A stretch of 35,365 nt of DNA. Origin: Neolewinella persica DSM 23188. GTDB taxonomy: Bacteria > Bacteroidota > Bacteroidia > Chitinophagales > Saprospiraceae. Within the stretch, counting starts at the first letter, position 1; each line of letters opens with the position of its first letter. A program made the position numbers and the translations under genes. Below are positions 34,444-35,365 of the stretch, piece after piece. The stretch spans positions 1-35,365 of the forward strand of contig NZ_KB890456.1 of assembly GCF_000373105.1 (NCBI RefSeq), read 5' to 3'. Under the pieces are notes generated by a model. It saw nothing but the letters and a program-made list of their open reading frames with translations. It was not told the DNA's origin and did not search any database.

Positions 34444-34826
34444 GGCGGATAAAGGTACGTCCAGCCAAGCCCTGCTTTTAAAAAAACCTGCCTTGCACCT
34501 GCGGCTGCGCCCTGAAAATAAATGGGAGAAGGCGGGAACGAGCGACCGCAGGTTCCGGTCACTGTACTGCGCTTGCTCACCTTTCATAGCAAGAGGAGAA
34601 GAAGGAAGCCTGCACAACGCTGTATTTATACGCTTCCTGCACCAAAATCTGGTAAACAATCATAAAACCATATGCTCGTCGTGCTTCCGCCTCAACTCCT
34701 TGTTTACTCCCGAAACTATCCACTTCCTAAAAACGTTTTCATTGGTGTAGCTTTCCGCGTCATATGTTCGTTCGCTTACGTACCTTGGCAGCTTAATTGC
34801 TATATTTAACTCACAGCCCCTGCGGT
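34444..34826. other. 383-base spacer
   Basis: I see no gene. It contains an interspersed element (34491-34512), a TACCTTTA box close to the lipoprotein start (minus strand, about 34450-34457) that would give an almost leaderless message, and a TATATTTA box at 34801-34808 for the next plus-strand gene. The rest is featureless. Confidence 0.5.
34491..34512 (+). repeat. interspersed GC-rich element, copy 9
   Basis: CTTGCACCTGCGGCTGCGCC on the plus strand in the spacer between two divergent genes; two changes in the GC-rich half compared with the core. Confidence 0.7.
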
Positions 34827-35255
34827 ATGCTCCGCGAACGCAAAACAGAAAATCACGCACTCCAGATGGAAAATGGCATCCTCACCGAAGCACAACAAAA
34901 AGACCCGGAACTGATTCAGTTACTGCTTGACAAAATCGTTAAGAAAAAAGGCTTCGAGAACGTCCGTGCCAACGCGGAAGGTTACGAAACCCCCGCCAAA
35001 ATCCGCCGTGGCAAAGACACGGAGGAGTACTTCATCCCGGATTGTACCGGCGAAGTAAACGGTCGTAAATCCTACTTCGAACTCGGCATGAAATCCGACG
35101 ACGAACGTGAGTTGGTGACCAAGTGGCGCCTGCTCAGCAGCCTCGCCAACTATAAGCACGGCAAACTTTACCTTGCCGTACCCCGTGGTCACATGGCTTT
35201 CACCAACCGCATTCTGGCAGATTACCCGATTCAGGCGGAAGTCGTGAAACTGTAA
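34827..35255 (+). CDS. small protein with possible restriction-endonuclease-like fold
   Basis: ATG 34827 gives 142 residues; ATG 34866 (MENGILTEAQQKDPEL) is an alternative. A TATATTTA box at 34801-34808 supports a start close downstream. The core reads YFIPDCTGEVNGRKSYFELGMKS, then WRLLSSLANYKHGKLYLAVPRGH. A strand ending in PD, a short turn, then a strand with an acidic residue, followed by a helix and a hydrophobic strand, is the layout of the PD-(D/E)xK nuclease fold. The last motif is ELG rather than ExK, so catalysis may be lost; the protein could be a nucleic-acid-binding or non-enzymatic relative. This is an inference from pattern. The gene ends 15 bases before the right IS copy and is intact. 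Confidence 0.5.
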   Translation: MLRERKTENHALQMENGILTEAQQKDPELIQLLLDKIVKKKGFENVRANAEGYETPAKIRRGKDTEEYFIPDCTGEVNGRKSYFELGMKSDDERELVTKWRLLSSLANYKHGKLYLAVPRGHMAFTNRILADYPIQAEVVKL

Positions 35256-35270
35256 TCAGGTTTCACCAAT

Positions 35271-35365
35271 AAACATGAGTCATCCCGAATTTTGAGCCCA
35301 CATTAAAGTGAGGCAAATCGAGATGGCCATTCTAAGTCTGTAGAGCGGTATCGAGACATCTCGGT
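35271..35365 (-). mobile_element. 3' end of the IS4-like insertion sequence (right copy)
   Basis: Exact reverse complement of 175-269, so a second copy of the same element, pointing the other way, starts at 35271 and runs off the window. The inner flank (TTTCACCAAT) differs from that of the left copy (TTCAGGGAAA), as expected of independent insertions. Confidence 0.85.
35280..35365 (-). CDS. IS4-family-like transposase, last 28 codons
   Basis: The minus strand reads RDVSIPLYRLRMAISICLTL and on to a TGA at 35282-35280, identical to the C-terminus of the left fragment. The rest of the gene lies beyond the window. Confidence 0.65.
   Translation of the reverse strand, partial: RDVSIPLYRLRMAISICLTLMWAQNSG

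Noticed and set aside
34415..34750. A 111-codon frame in the spacer upstream of the last gene
   Set aside because: No recognisable domain, overlaps the start of the lipoprotein gene and includes an interspersed element copy.
175..35365. A composite transposon carrying all genes in the window
   Set aside because: The cargo includes core biosynthetic genes and there is no shared flank; a contig ending at a repeated IS explains the symmetry more simply.

Overview
The window looks like chromosomal DNA of a Bacteroidota bacterium, probably a Saprospiria/Lewinella-type marine lineage (the lineage is an inference). The main evidence is two proteins with type IX secretion C-terminal domains (type B at 19212-21596, type A at 26042-26740), Bacteroidota-style promoters (TTG or similar, about 17-19 bases, then TAnnTTTG), a DUF6090-type membrane protein, and a leucine biosynthesis cluster. 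Most genes look GC-rich. A few genes and spacers are visibly AT-richer (4428-5079, 7734-8450, 15550-16302, 23447-24096).

Both window ends are the same 95-base sequence in inverted orientation (175-269 and 35271-35365). It encodes the last residues and stop codon of an IS4-like transposase, so the window is bracketed by the inward-facing 3' ends of two copies of one insertion sequence. This fits a draft contig that broke at a repeated IS.

Left part (293-9188): an OmpA-like protein and a double beta-barrel outer-membrane protein in one operon; cytidine deaminase (cdd); a small AT-rich pair resembling a stand-alone toxin domain and an EF-Tu-C-like partner interrupted by an in-frame TAG; an SLC12-type transporter; a DUF6090 protein; and 738 bases of gene-free, hairpin-rich DNA.

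Middle (9189-21596, all plus strand): a 2016-residue alpha-2-macroglobulin with an intact CTEQ thioester motif, a small secreted SH3-like protein, a PIG-L deacetylase with a GATase-like C-terminus, and a type IX-secreted SprB-repeat protein.

Right part (21661-29079): leuC, leuD and leuB on the minus strand, interrupted between leuC and leuD by a 23S-IVP-type four-helix-bundle gene inside inverted repeats. leuA lies a few kilobases upstream on the same strand, beyond two plus-strand genes (a type IX-secreted protein and an S1/P1 nuclease). Together leuA, leuC, leuD and leuB convert 2-ketoisovalerate and acetyl-CoA to 2-ketoisocaproate.

Far right (29289-35255): a helical repeat protein, two minus-strand genes of unknown function (a large secreted helical protein and a lipoprotein), and a small protein that may have a restriction-endonuclease-like fold.

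The most unusual structure is a short interspersed element with core TTTGCACCTGCGGCCCCGCC. It occurs nine times in both orientations, mostly between genes but three times in frame inside coding sequences. The second most unusual is the IVP gene with flanking inverted repeats in the leu cluster.
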